Source: Cryobacterium sp. MP_M3 (GTDB taxonomy: Bacteria > Actinomycetota > Actinomycetes > Actinomycetales > Microbacteriaceae). From it: a DNA stretch of 64,000 bases. Numbering within the stretch: the first letter of the stretch is position 1; every line of letters begins with the position of its first letter. Positions 56,579-64,000 of this stretch are shown piece by piece. The stretch is taken from positions 62,001 through 126,000 of the forward strand of contig NZ_JADOVI010000002.1 in NCBI RefSeq assembly GCF_015752155.1, in the 5' to 3' direction. The position numbers and the translations under genes were made by a program. The notes under the pieces are model-generated. The model did not search any database. It was not told where the DNA came from and was given only the letters and a program-made list of their open reading frames with translations.

Positions 56579-57673
56579 GTGCCTCTCAACCTCGTGACTC
56601 TGGACCTGTCCGCCTCCTCGATCGACCTCACCCGGGCGATCTGCGATATCGAGTCGGTGTCCGGCAATGAAACGGTGCTGGCCGACGCCATCGAACATGC
56701 CCTCGCCGGGCTCGGCCACCTCGAGGTCATCCGGGACGGCGACACCGTCGTGGCCCGCACGAACCTCGGCCGGGCGCAGCGGGTGGTCATCGCCGGCCAC
56801 ATCGACACCGTCCCGCTGAACGGGAACGTGCCGACCCGGTTCGAAACCCTGGACGGGGTGGACTACCTCTGGGGCCGTGGCACGGTCGACATGAAGGCCG
56901 GCGTCGCCGTGCAGCTCAAGCTGGCCGCCGAGCTCACCGACCCGGCCGTCGACGTGACCTGGATGTGGTACGACCACGAGGAGGTCTCGGACGACCTCAA
57001 CGGCCTCGGCCGGCTCGCCCGGAACCGGCCCGACCTGTTCGTCGGCGACTTCGCCATCCTCGGCGAACCGACCAACAGCCAGGTCGAGGGCGGCTGCAAC
57101 GGCAACGTGCGGATCGAGATCCGCACCTTCGGGCTGCGCTCGCACTCGGCTCGCAGCTGGGTCGGCGACAACGCCATCCACAAGGTCGCGCCGATCCTCG
57201 ACGTGCTGGCCGGCTACCAGGCCCGCGAGGTCGAGGTCGAGGGACTGGTCTACCGCGAGGGCCTGAACGCCGTCGGCATCAGCGGCGGCATCGCCGGCAA
57301 CATCATCCCCGACGAGTGCATGGTGCATGTCAACTACCGGTTCGCGCCCAGCCGGTCGGGCGCCGAAGCCGTCGCGCACCTCACCGAGCTGTTCGGCGAC
57401 TACGAGGTCACGGTCGTCGACCTGGCCGAGGGCGCCCGGCCCGGCCTCGACGCGGTCCTGGCCCAGGAATTCCTCGTCGCCGTCGGCGGCACGGCGCGCC
57501 CCAAGTACGGCTGGACGGATGTCGCGAGGTTCTCCGCGCTCGGAATCCCCGCGGTCAACTACGGCCCCGGCGACCCGCTCAAGGCCCACGCGGACGACGA
57601 ACGCGTCGCCCTGCACCAGATCACGGAGTGCGAGGACGGCCTGCGTTCGTGGCTGACCGCATCCGCCGGCTGA
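56579..57673 (+). CDS. dapE: Succinyl-diaminopimelate desuccinylase
   Basis: A 364-residue M20-family metallohydrolase. Metal and catalytic residues: VIAGHIDTVPL (His, Asp), WGRGTVDMKAG (bridging Asp), YDHEEVSDDLNGLGRL (Glu pair) and LGEPTNSQVEGGCNG. It removes succinate from N-succinyl-LL-diaminopimelate. GTG 56579 lacks a ribosome binding site but fits a leaderless start; GTG 56594 is the alternative. It forms a regulatory pair with dapD, and the downstream membrane-protein gene overlaps its end by 25 bp. Confidence 0.94.
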   Translation: MPLNLVTLDLSASSIDLTRAICDIESVSGNETVLADAIEHALAGLGHLEVIRDGDTVVARTNLGRAQRVVIAGHIDTVPLNGNVPTRFETLDGVDYLWGRGTVDMKAGVAVQLKLAAELTDPAVDVTWMWYDHEEVSDDLNGLGRLARNRPDLFVGDFAILGEPTNSQVEGGCNGNVRIEIRTFGLRSHSARSWVGDNAIHKVAPILDVLAGYQAREVEVEGLVYREGLNAVGISGGIAGNIIPDECMVHVNYRFAPSRSGAEAVAHLTELFGDYEVTVVDLAEGARPGLDAVLAQEFLVAVGGTARPKYGWTDVARFSALGIPAVNYGPGDPLKAHADDERVALHQITECEDGLRSWLTASAG

Positions 57674-58878
57674 ACCCCGGCGCACCGGCCCGGCCGGCCG
57701 GGCTGACGGCCCGGTTGCGCCCTGTCCCGTGGTGGGCCAGGGTCGCGATGATCTGGGCGGCCTCCCGGGTCGTGACGACGACGCTGGTGCTGCTGCTCGC
57801 CCGGGTGCAGGGGGCGAACCCGTGGACGGCCGCGAGCCCGGGGTACGCCGACTTCGCGAACATCTGGGACGGACGCTGGTACAACATCGTCGCCGTGGCC
57901 GGCTACCCGTCCGTGCTCCCGGTCACGATCGACGGGCACGTCGCGGAGAACGCCTGGGCGTTCATACCGGGCTACCCGGCCGTGGTGCGCCTGCTGATGA
58001 TCGTGCTCGACCAGCCGTGGGCGCCGATGGCCGTGCTCGTCTCGCTGGCCTTCAGCCTCGGCAGCGCCCTGCTGTTCTACCGGCTGATGCTGCGGGTGCT
58101 GGACGAGCCGGCGGCGCTGTTCGCGGCCGTGCTGTTCTGCGTCGCGCCGCTGTCGCCGATCCTGCAGTTCGGCTACGCCGAGTCGATGTACCTGTTCTTC
58201 CTCACCCTCGCCCTGCTCCTGCTGCTCGAGCGGCGGTATGTGCTTTTGTTCCCGGTGATCCTCGTGATGGCGTTCACCCGGCCGAGCGGGCTCGCCTTCG
58301 CCCTGGCGATGGGGCTGCACCTCGTGCAGCGCTGGCTGGGCCGGCGGCGTGACCCGTTCCCGGTCCGGGAGCGGGTGGTCGCGGCATCCGTCGCCGGGTT
58401 CAGCGCGGCCTGCGGGCTGGCCTGGCCGCTCATCGCCTGGGCGGCGACCGGGTCGGTCTCGGCGTACACCGACACCGAGCTGGCCTGGCGGTCGGCGTAC
58501 ATCGGCTACCAGGAGCTGGTGCCCTTCACCGCGTGGTTCCAGAGCGGCGTGTGGTGGCTGGGGATGCCGCTGGGCATCGTCGTCGTCGTCGTCCTGATCG
58601 TCGGCTTCGCGGCGCTGTTGTTCTCGCCGCCGGTGCGCCGGCTGGGCGTCGACCTGCGGTTCTGGCTGGCGGCCTACGGGCTGTACCTGCTCGCGGTGTT
58701 CTTTCCGCAGTCGAGCACGTTCCGGTTGCTGATGCCGCTGTTCCCGCTGCTCGGCGCCGCCGCCGTGCCGAAGAACCCGGTCTACCGGGTGGCGCTCGTG
58801 CTGCTCGCCATCGCAGGCCAGTGGGGCTGGCTCCTGCTCTGCTGGGGGGTCGACGGAGCGGACTGGACGCCCCCCTAA
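57649..58878 (+). CDS. Multi-pass membrane glycosyltransferase-like protein (PIG-V/mannosyltransferase type)
   Basis: About 409 residues, GTG 57649 inside the end of dapE. Nine to eleven membrane segments. The N-terminal loop has FANIWDGRWYNIVAVAGYPSV, with the WDG-WY pattern of PIG-V-like polyprenyl-phosphate-dependent mannosyltransferases, then NAWAFIPGYPAVVR. A late loop has FPQSSTFRLLMPLFPLLG, with the conserved RY/R-L--FPL type motif. The activity would attach a sugar on the outer face of the membrane. Assignment rests on these motifs only. Confidence 0.75.
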   Translation: MADRIRRLNPGAPARPAGLTARLRPVPWWARVAMIWAASRVVTTTLVLLLARVQGANPWTAASPGYADFANIWDGRWYNIVAVAGYPSVLPVTIDGHVAENAWAFIPGYPAVVRLLMIVLDQPWAPMAVLVSLAFSLGSALLFYRLMLRVLDEPAALFAAVLFCVAPLSPILQFGYAESMYLFFLTLALLLLLERRYVLLFPVILVMAFTRPSGLAFALAMGLHLVQRWLGRRRDPFPVRERVVAASVAGFSAACGLAWPLIAWAATGSVSAYTDTELAWRSAYIGYQELVPFTAWFQSGVWWLGMPLGIVVVVVLIVGFAALLFSPPVRRLGVDLRFWLAAYGLYLLAVFFPQSSTFRLLMPLFPLLGAAAVPKNPVYRVALVLLAIAGQWGWLLLCWGVDGADWTPP

Positions 58879-58941
58879 TTACTGTCTGGGGCGGTAATGG
58901 TCGATAATGGAAGTTCAGACGAATGAATGGAAGGGGAGTTC

Positions 58942-59118
58942 ATGGCGGCCATGAAGCCACGGACCGGAGACGGGCCAATGGAGGCTGTAAAGGAGGGGCG
59001 CCTCATCATCGTGCGTGTTCCGCTCGAGGGTGGAGGCCGACTTGTCGTCTCTGTGAACGACGCCGAGGCCAAAGAGCTCCACGACGCCCTTGCCGGCGTT
59101 GTCCAGTCGACCGTATAG
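58942..59118 (+). CDS. DUF3117 family protein
   Basis: A 58-residue protein from ATG 58942 (AAGGGGAG upstream). MAAMKPRTGDGPMEAVKEGRLIIVRVPLEGGGRLVV is the near-invariant DUF3117 sequence of actinobacteria. It is probably a small beta-rich protein; function unknown. A strong terminator follows. Position near the O-methyltransferase and tatB is conserved in relatives. Confidence 0.95.
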   Translation: MAAMKPRTGDGPMEAVKEGRLIIVRVPLEGGGRLVVSVNDAEAKELHDALAGVVQSTV

Positions 59119-59126
59119 CCTTACCG

Positions 59127-59164
59127 ATCGGCCGTGCAGCCTTGCTGCGCGGCCGATTTTTTTT
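59127..59164 (+). terminator. Strong intrinsic terminator after DUF3117 gene
   Basis: ATCGGCCG (59127-59134) pairs with CGGCCGAT (59150-59157), and an inner 6-pair stem extends it to a 3-nt CTT loop. It is followed by eight T (59157-59164). Confidence 0.92.
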
Positions 59165-59222
59165 GCCCGGATGCGTTGGCCCGGACGAGGGTGCGCGTTT
59201 GCGTTGGACCGGACGCGGCAGG

Positions 59223-59855
59223 TCAGGCCCGGATCTTGGTGATCTGGAGCAGCCCGTCGCCCACGGGTGAGAGGGCGCTGATCACCGCGGTGGAACCGGC
59301 GATCTCGGCGAGGAGCGTGCGGAAGCCGGTGGCGACATCGTCGCGCTGCGCCGGGTTGGCGACGCGTCCGCGCCAGAGGGCGTGGGCGACGAGCACCGTT
59401 CCTCCGGGGCGGGCCAGGCGCAGGCCGTGCTCGACGTACTCGATCACCGATTGCGGGTCGGCGTCGACGAAGACGATGTCGTAGGAGTTCTCGTTCATCC
59501 GCGGCAGCACCTCGGCGGCCTTGCCGGTGATCAGGCGCACCCGGTTCGAGCGGATGCCGGCCTCGGCGAAGCTGGCCCGCGCGTGCTGCTGGTGGTCGAC
59601 CTCGGTGTCGATCGAGGTGAGGGTGGCGCCGGGCGCGCCCGTGAGCAGCCAGATCCCGGAGACGCCGGCTCCCGTGCCGACCTCGAGGATGCTGCGGGCG
59701 CCCGTCGCTGCCGCGATCACGGCCGACTGCGCGCCGACGGCGGGCGAGATCGCGTCGATTCCCAGCTCGAGGGACTGCTGCCTGGCCCTGGCCACAGCGT
59801 CGGACTCGACGACGGAATCGTCGGAGAACTTCCAGTTCAGATCTTTGTCAGACAA
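59223..59855 (-). CDS. SAM-dependent O-methyltransferase
   Basis: A 210-residue class I methyltransferase of the catechol O-methyltransferase-like group (similar to mycobacterial Rv1220c). SAM motif I is ILEVGTGAGVSGIWL, motif II TSIDTEVDHQ, and the metal-site region is YDIVFVDADPQSVIEYVEHGLRL. TTG 59855 has GGAG 6 nt upstream; TTG 59861 is too close to it. The natural acceptor is unknown. It is divergent from tatB. Confidence 0.9.
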   Translation of the reverse strand: MSDKDLNWKFSDDSVVESDAVARARQQSLELGIDAISPAVGAQSAVIAAATGARSILEVGTGAGVSGIWLLTGAPGATLTSIDTEVDHQQHARASFAEAGIRSNRVRLITGKAAEVLPRMNENSYDIVFVDADPQSVIEYVEHGLRLARPGGTVLVAHALWRGRVANPAQRDDVATGFRTLLAEIAGSTAVISALSPVGDGLLQITKIRA

Positions 59856-59941
59856 GCGCAACTCCAGTTGATGATTGGGTCCAGCCTAGGGCCGGCGCCG
59901 CTCTGGTCGGGGGAGGCCTCGCCGGGGGTTATTCTGAGGGA

Positions 59942-60334
59942 ATGTTTGGTCTGACGTTCGAGAAGATCCTCCTGATCGGGATCGTCGCCGTCTTCCTGCT
60001 CGGACCGGAGAAACTCCCGCACTATGCGGCCCAGCTGGCACGCCTGGTGAAGCAACTCCGCGACATGGCGAACGGGGCCAAGGAGCGCATGCGCGACGAG
60101 ATGGGCCCCGAGTTCGACGATGTCGACTGGAAGAAACTCGACCCGCGACAGTACGACCCGCGCCGCATCATCCGTGAGGCCCTGATCGACGACGACGGCG
60201 CGGTCAAGGACCAGTCGGCGACGGTGACCCGGGCCGGCCCGAACCCCGACGGCGCGTACCTGCAGCGCAAGCGCGCCCGCGAGGCGGACCTCGCCGCCGC
60301 GCAGCCCGCCCCGTTCGACTCCGAAGCCACCTGA
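59942..60334 (+). CDS. tatB: Sec-independent protein translocase subunit TatB
   Basis: A 130-residue TatB: MFGLTFEKILLIGIVAVFLLGPEKLPHYAAQLARLVKQLR, a short membrane segment, the GPEKLP hinge and a long amphipathic helix, then a charged tail. It forms the receptor complex with TatC for twin-arginine proteins such as EfeB of this window. tatA and tatC are not present here. Confidence 0.93.
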   Translation: MFGLTFEKILLIGIVAVFLLGPEKLPHYAAQLARLVKQLRDMANGAKERMRDEMGPEFDDVDWKKLDPRQYDPRRIIREALIDDDGAVKDQSATVTRAGPNPDGAYLQRKRAREADLAAAQPAPFDSEAT

Positions 60335-60355
60335 CCTCGCCCCGGCCGGCCCTGG

Positions 60356-60586
60356 TCAGCCGATTCTCGCGATCGGCGACCCCTGCGCCACCTGGGCGCC
60401 CTCGTCGACGAGCAGGGTGATCACCCCGCCCGTCTCGGGGTAGACCTCGGCGTCGACCTTGTCCATGGCGACCTCGGCGACCAGGGTGGTCGGCTTCACC
60501 TGCTCTCCCGACTCGACGAACCAGGTCACCAGCACGCCGGTCGCGTCGTCATCGTCGGACATCCGGGGGAACAGGATGTCGCTCAT
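60356..60586 (-). CDS. Stand-alone lipoyl-domain protein (76 aa)
   Basis: A single biotin/lipoyl domain: ILFPRMSDDDDATGVLVTWFVESGEQVKPTTLVAEVAMDKVDAEV, with the lipoyl lysine K43 in MDK. There is no peripheral subunit-binding domain or acyltransferase domain, which a normal E2 would have. It overlaps the E1-beta gene by four bases (ATGA), so it is made with E1. It probably carries the acyl group formed by E1 to an acyltransferase encoded elsewhere. Confidence 0.9.
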   Translation of the reverse strand: MSDILFPRMSDDDDATGVLVTWFVESGEQVKPTTLVAEVAMDKVDAEVYPETGGVITLLVDEGAQVAQGSPIARIG

Positions 60587-61641
60587 GTCGCCATCGCGTC
60601 GCGCACGGCCGCTTCGATCCGGGCGGGCGTGGGCAGCACCGCGTACTCCAGCTGGTGGGCGTACGGGATGGGCACGTCGGGGACGGCGACCCGGGTCACC
60701 GACCGAAGCAGGGTCGGGTCGTGTTCGGCGACCGCGGCGATGACCTCTCCGGAGAGCCCGAACGACTGGTAGTCCTCGTCGACGACGATCAGCCGCCCGG
60801 TCTTCGCGACCGAGCGCACGATCGCCTCCCGGTCGAGCGGGACGAGGCTGCGCAGGTCGAGCACCTCGACGCTGATTCCCTCCGCCTCGAGCTTCTCCGC
60901 CACATCCAGGCTGTGGTGCACCGACAGCGCAAGGGTCACGATGGTGACGTCGGTGCCGGCCCGGGCGATCCTCGCCTTCCCGATGGGGACGAGGTACTCC
61001 TCCTCCGGGACGGCCGCCACCGAGCGCCGGTTCTTCTTCATCCAGCCCAGCCCCATGATGCCCTTGTGGAACATGAAGATGACCGGATCGTCGGTCTCGA
61101 TCGCCGAGGTCATCAGTCCCTTCGCGTCATACGGATTCGAGGGCACAACAACCTTCATCCCCGGCAGATGCGCGAACGTGCCCCAGAGGCACTGGGAATG
61201 CTGGGCCCCGTCGGAATACCCGCCGCCGGTAGCCGTCATGAGCACCATCGGCACCCGCACATTGCCGCCGGACTCGTAGTGGATCTTGGCCATGTGATTG
61301 TAGATCTGGTCCATGCAGACGCCGAAGAAATCGGCGAACATGAGCTCGACGATCGGGCGCATCCCCTCCACCGCCGCGCCGATGCCCAGCCCGATGAACG
61401 CGGTCTCGGAGATCGGGGTGTCGAGGATCCGGTCGGGGCCGAACCGCTCGATCAGGCCGCTCGTCGAGGAGAAGATCCCGCCGTACGGGCCGACATCCTC
61501 GCCCATGACGAACACCGAGTCGTCCCGGTCCATCCGCTGGGCGATCGCCTCCTGCATGGCCTTGGCAGTGGACAGCCTGCGGGATCCGGCGGCAGGCTCG
61601 GTGGGAAGCGCGAGCCGGCGGGGGGAGGAGGCGTCGGTCAT
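60583..61641 (-). CDS. 2-oxoacid/acetoin dehydrogenase E1 component, beta subunit
   Basis: A 352-residue E1-beta: AMQEAIAQRMDRDDSVFVMGEDVGPYGGIFSSTSGLIERFG, then TPISETAFIGLGIGAAVEGMRPIVELMFADFFGVCMDQI and RLIVVDEDYQSFGLSGEVIAAVAE. With E1-alpha it forms the thiamine-diphosphate site. It may act on acetoin, pyruvate or branched-chain 2-oxoacids; the sequence alone does not decide. It is coupled to both neighbours by ATGA overlaps. Confidence 0.92.
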   Translation of the reverse strand: MTDASSPRRLALPTEPAAGSRRLSTAKAMQEAIAQRMDRDDSVFVMGEDVGPYGGIFSSTSGLIERFGPDRILDTPISETAFIGLGIGAAVEGMRPIVELMFADFFGVCMDQIYNHMAKIHYESGGNVRVPMVLMTATGGGYSDGAQHSQCLWGTFAHLPGMKVVVPSNPYDAKGLMTSAIETDDPVIFMFHKGIMGLGWMKKNRRSVAAVPEEEYLVPIGKARIARAGTDVTIVTLALSVHHSLDVAEKLEAEGISVEVLDLRSLVPLDREAIVRSVAKTGRLIVVDEDYQSFGLSGEVIAAVAEHDPTLLRSVTRVAVPDVPIPYAHQLEYAVLPTPARIEAAVRDAMAT

Positions 61642-62651
61642 GTGTGTGCTCCTTCGGAGAAGACGTAGCCGAGATGGCCGAGTGGGTCAGGGGTGGCTGA
61701 GTTACGGGCGAAGTCGATGGCGTCCTCGACCTTCGTGACGGCGGACGCCTGCATCGCCTCATACGATTCGGTCGTGAGGATGCCGGCGGCCAGCAGGGTG
61801 TCCCGGTAGCGGGGGATCGGGTCGTGCTCGGCGACGGTTGCCAGTTCCGGCCGGTACCCTTCCGCGTCGCCCTCGAAATGGCCCCAGAGCCGGAGCGTGT
61901 GCACCTCGATCAGGGATGGTCCCTCGCCGGCCCGGGCGCGGGCGACGGCCTCACCGGCCGCCGCGTACACGGCCTCGACCGAGTTGTCCTCAACCCGCAC
62001 TCCCGGCATCCCGTAGCCCGCGGCGCGGAGGGCGTTCGAGGCGACCGAGGTGGAACCGCTCCGGGGCACGGAAATGCCCCAGTCGTTGTCCTCGACGACG
62101 AAGACCACGGGCAGTTTCCAGAGCGCGGCCAGGTTGAGCGACTCATGGAACGCGCCCTGGTTGGCGGCGCCCTCCCCGGTCACCGCGACCGCCACCCGGT
62201 CGCTGCCGCGACGTGAGAAGGCGAAGGCCTGGCCGAGAGCCGGGGGAAGGCCTTCGGCGATGATTCCGGAGCAGGAGAAGTGCGTGGCCGGGTCGAAGAG
62301 GTGCATATGCCCGCCCCGGCCATGGCCGAGCCCGGTCTCCCGGCCGAAGATCTCCGCCGTCATCGGCCGCAAGGCCACGCCATGCGCGATCGCGACGTGG
62401 TGGGGACGGTGGGTCGCGGTGAGGGCGTCGTCGCCGGTCAGATGGGCGCACACGCCGGCCGCGACCGGTTCCTGCCCGGCCGACAGGTGCATCTCGCCGG
62501 GGACCAGGCCCGCCCCGATGTCGAAGGCGGGCTGCTTGTCGGCGTAGTACTCCCGGCGGATCGCCTCCTCGTACGTCCTGATCAGCACCATCGTGTCGAG
62601 GAGCCCCCGCCGGATGTCGTCGGTCAGTGCCTGCGAATGGGTGGGCGTCAT
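61638..62651 (-). CDS. 2-oxoacid/acetoin dehydrogenase E1 component, alpha subunit
   Basis: A 337-residue E1-alpha. ATG 62651 has GGAGGAGGAG upstream. The thiamine-diphosphate motif appears as VTGEGAANQGAFHESLNLAALWKLPVVFVVEDNDWGIS. RPHHVAIAHGV and GRGGHMHLFDP are typical. It is the first gene of the E1-alpha/E1-beta/lipoyl operon. The IclR gene upstream, on the same strand and 114 bp away, is the probable regulator. Confidence 0.93.
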   Translation of the reverse strand: MTPTHSQALTDDIRRGLLDTMVLIRTYEEAIRREYYADKQPAFDIGAGLVPGEMHLSAGQEPVAAGVCAHLTGDDALTATHRPHHVAIAHGVALRPMTAEIFGRETGLGHGRGGHMHLFDPATHFSCSGIIAEGLPPALGQAFAFSRRGSDRVAVAVTGEGAANQGAFHESLNLAALWKLPVVFVVEDNDWGISVPRSGSTSVASNALRAAGYGMPGVRVEDNSVEAVYAAAGEAVARARAGEGPSLIEVHTLRLWGHFEGDAEGYRPELATVAEHDPIPRYRDTLLAAGILTTESYEAMQASAVTKVEDAIDFARNSATPDPLGHLGYVFSEGAHT

Positions 62652-62765
62652 TGCTCCTCCTCCAGGGTCGTGCGGCAATTCGTGCGGCACCCGACCGGCC
62701 GTTGCCGGTGGCGCCCATGGTGCGCAGGGTAAGCCGGACGGGACCCTGCAGGCAGAGGGTGGATT

Positions 62766-63533
62766 TCAGATGGTGAACGTGGTCCGGGTCCCGGCGCCGA
62801 GCTGGTGTGCGAGGGCGGTCGCGGCATCCCGGAGTTGGCGAGTGATCGCCTCCAACCCGTTGTCGAGGCGGTCGCCGGAGACGGTGACGGCCAGGGCCGC
62901 GATCACGCCGGGCGCGCGCACCGGAACGGCGACGCAGGAATGCCCCAGCCGGTACGCTTCCCGGTCGACGGTGGACTCGGCTCCGCGCTGGAGGTGGTTC
63001 AGCACGGCGCGACGGCTGGTGCTCGGGCGCGGGGGGAACCGCACCTGCGGGTGCCGGGTGAGGTACTCGGCCCGCTGCTCGCGGCTGAGCTGGGCCAGGA
63101 TCTGCTTGCCGAGGGCGGTGGCATGGGCGCCGTCGGCCAGCCCGGACCAGAGTTCCGGCCGGGGAACCCCGGTCTGGTCGACGATGTCGATCAGCTGCAC
63201 ATCGCCGCCGCTGAACCGGGCCAGGTACGCCGTCGCATCCTGCTCCTCCGCGACGCGTCGCAGGGTCTGCCGCACCCGGGCGAGGAAGACCCCGGCGTGG
63301 TCCGCGCCGCGCAGGCTCGGGAAGCGATGGCCGAGCACCAGCCCGTCGGGCTCGGCGGCCAGGTATCCCTCGTGCACCAGGGTGCGGGTGAGGTTGTAGG
63401 CCGTGCCGAGGCTGAGCCCCGCCGCGTTCGCGACGGCCTTGACCGGCAGCGGCCTGTCGGCGGTGGCGATGATATCGACCAGCTTCAAGGCGCGCTGCAC
63501 GGAGGAAATGAGGGTCTGGCGATCCTGTGGCAT
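62766..63533 (-). CDS. IclR family transcriptional regulator
   Basis: A 255-residue IclR protein: N-terminal winged helix ([49 protein letters not shown]) and C-terminal effector domain ([42 protein letters not shown]). IclR proteins respond to small carboxylates. Next to an E1 operon it probably senses the substrate or product of that complex. ATG 63533 with GGGAG upstream; a longer frame upstream is not supported. Confidence 0.92.
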   Translation of the reverse strand: MPQDRQTLISSVQRALKLVDIIATADRPLPVKAVANAAGLSLGTAYNLTRTLVHEGYLAAEPDGLVLGHRFPSLRGADHAGVFLARVRQTLRRVAEEQDATAYLARFSGGDVQLIDIVDQTGVPRPELWSGLADGAHATALGKQILAQLSREQRAEYLTRHPQVRFPPRPSTSRRAVLNHLQRGAESTVDREAYRLGHSCVAVPVRAPGVIAALAVTVSGDRLDNGLEAITRQLRDAATALAHQLGAGTRTTFTI

Positions 63534-63700
63534 CTGGCTCCCGCACGGGTGACTATTCGAAACAGGATAGACAGGGGAGTCCGTGCCGGATAGGGGTTGC
63601 GGGGGAGCGAACCCGAGGACGGGGACGCCTGGTCGCGGGCTGCACATCTTCACCGTGGCGCAAATCCCGTGGCACTACGCTGAAGCCAGGGAAGGTGCTG

Positions 63701-64000
63701 ATGACGAACAAACCCGTGAAGGTCAAGCGCATGGACAAGTCGCTGTACGAGGCGGAGCTCCGCCGGCTGCAGACCGACCTGGTGTCGATGCAGCAGTGGG
63801 TCAAGGAGTCTGGGGCCCGGGTCGTGGTGATCTTCGAGGGCCGGGACGCGGCCGGGAAGGGTTCCGCGATCAAGCGGGTCACCGAGTACCTCAACCCGCG
63901 CAGCGCCCGGATCGTGGCCCTGCCGATCCCGACCGAGCGGGAGCGCGGCCAGTGGTACTTCCAGCGGTACGTGGAGCACCTGCCGTCCACGGGCGAGATC
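63701..64000 (+). CDS. ppk2: Polyphosphate kinase 2, truncated by window edge
   Basis: ATG 63701 after GGGAAGG. The first 100 residues read to the window end. [53 protein letters not shown] contains the PPK2 Walker [10 protein letters not shown], and [12 protein letters not shown] is family-typical. The enzyme moves phosphate between polyphosphate and nucleoside diphosphates. The remaining two-thirds lie outside the window. Confidence 0.93.
   Translation, partial: MTNKPVKVKRMDKSLYEAELRRLQTDLVSMQQWVKESGARVVVIFEGRDAAGKGSAIKRVTEYLNPRSARIVALPIPTERERGQWYFQRYVEHLPSTGEI

Overview
This is a high-GC window from an actinobacterium, most likely family Microbacteriaceae (Cryobacterium/Leifsonia-like). 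The pointers are the actinobacterial fdxA-dapC-gltA-dapD/dapE neighbourhood, DUF3117 next to tatB, an EfeUOB iron system behind a DtxR/IdeR-type box, leaderless promoters, many GTG/TTG starts, and an intergenic palindrome of the type common in Micrococcales. I saw no tRNA, rRNA, CRISPR array or recognisable transposase. Taxonomy is inferred from gene content only.

Layout. 1-4656: end of glpX, then rmuC, a hypothetical gene, a DEDDh exonuclease and the GTPase gene ychF. 4633-11548: an accessory block inserted at the very 3' end of ychF. It carries a SARP/AfsR-like regulator, a secreted protein with an 11-bp-phased triple repeat upstream, a DUF4386 membrane protein and two paralogous lipoproteins. 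Three displaced copies of the last codons of ychF (encoding VEFRFNV) punctuate it. 11662-16960: DUF2277; an overlapping operon of an oxidoreductase and membrane proteins that shares an 88% identical promoter block with a nearby DUF805 gene; and two housekeeping-type genes. 16957-22193: a secreted polysaccharide deacetylase, a LysR-type HTH protein, an ABC-F ATPase, a YdjM-like membrane protein and a LON-substrate-domain protein. 22279-27052: a tandem glycine riboswitch followed by gcvT-gcvH-gcvP. 27108-28315: CPBP-family and DCC-family proteins.

28542-42524 holds two complete peptide/nickel-type ABC importers. The first has tandemly duplicated binding proteins, two permeases and a fused double ATPase. 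The second has two permeases, a fused double ATPase and its own binding protein. Next come typA, a small lipoprotein, efeUOB, a degenerate PIG-L protein, fdxA, dapC and gltA. A penicillin-acylase-family protein follows, then a divergent dapD/dapE pair only 17 bp apart that looks leaderless on both strands, a membrane mannosyltransferase-like protein, DUF3117, an O-methyltransferase and tatB. The window ends with an E1-alpha/E1-beta/lone-lipoyl-domain operon, an IclR regulator and the start of ppk2.

The most unusual signal is the ychF-tail array. The present ychF ends in eight codons whose usage is foreign to the genome, while three copies of a genome-typical version of the same tail lie 4.0, 5.2 and 6.9 kb downstream, each at the boundary of a one- or two-gene unit. 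This is the expected footprint of repeated site-specific insertion into a protein-gene 3' end in which each element restores the host reading frame. No recombinase gene is visible in the block.
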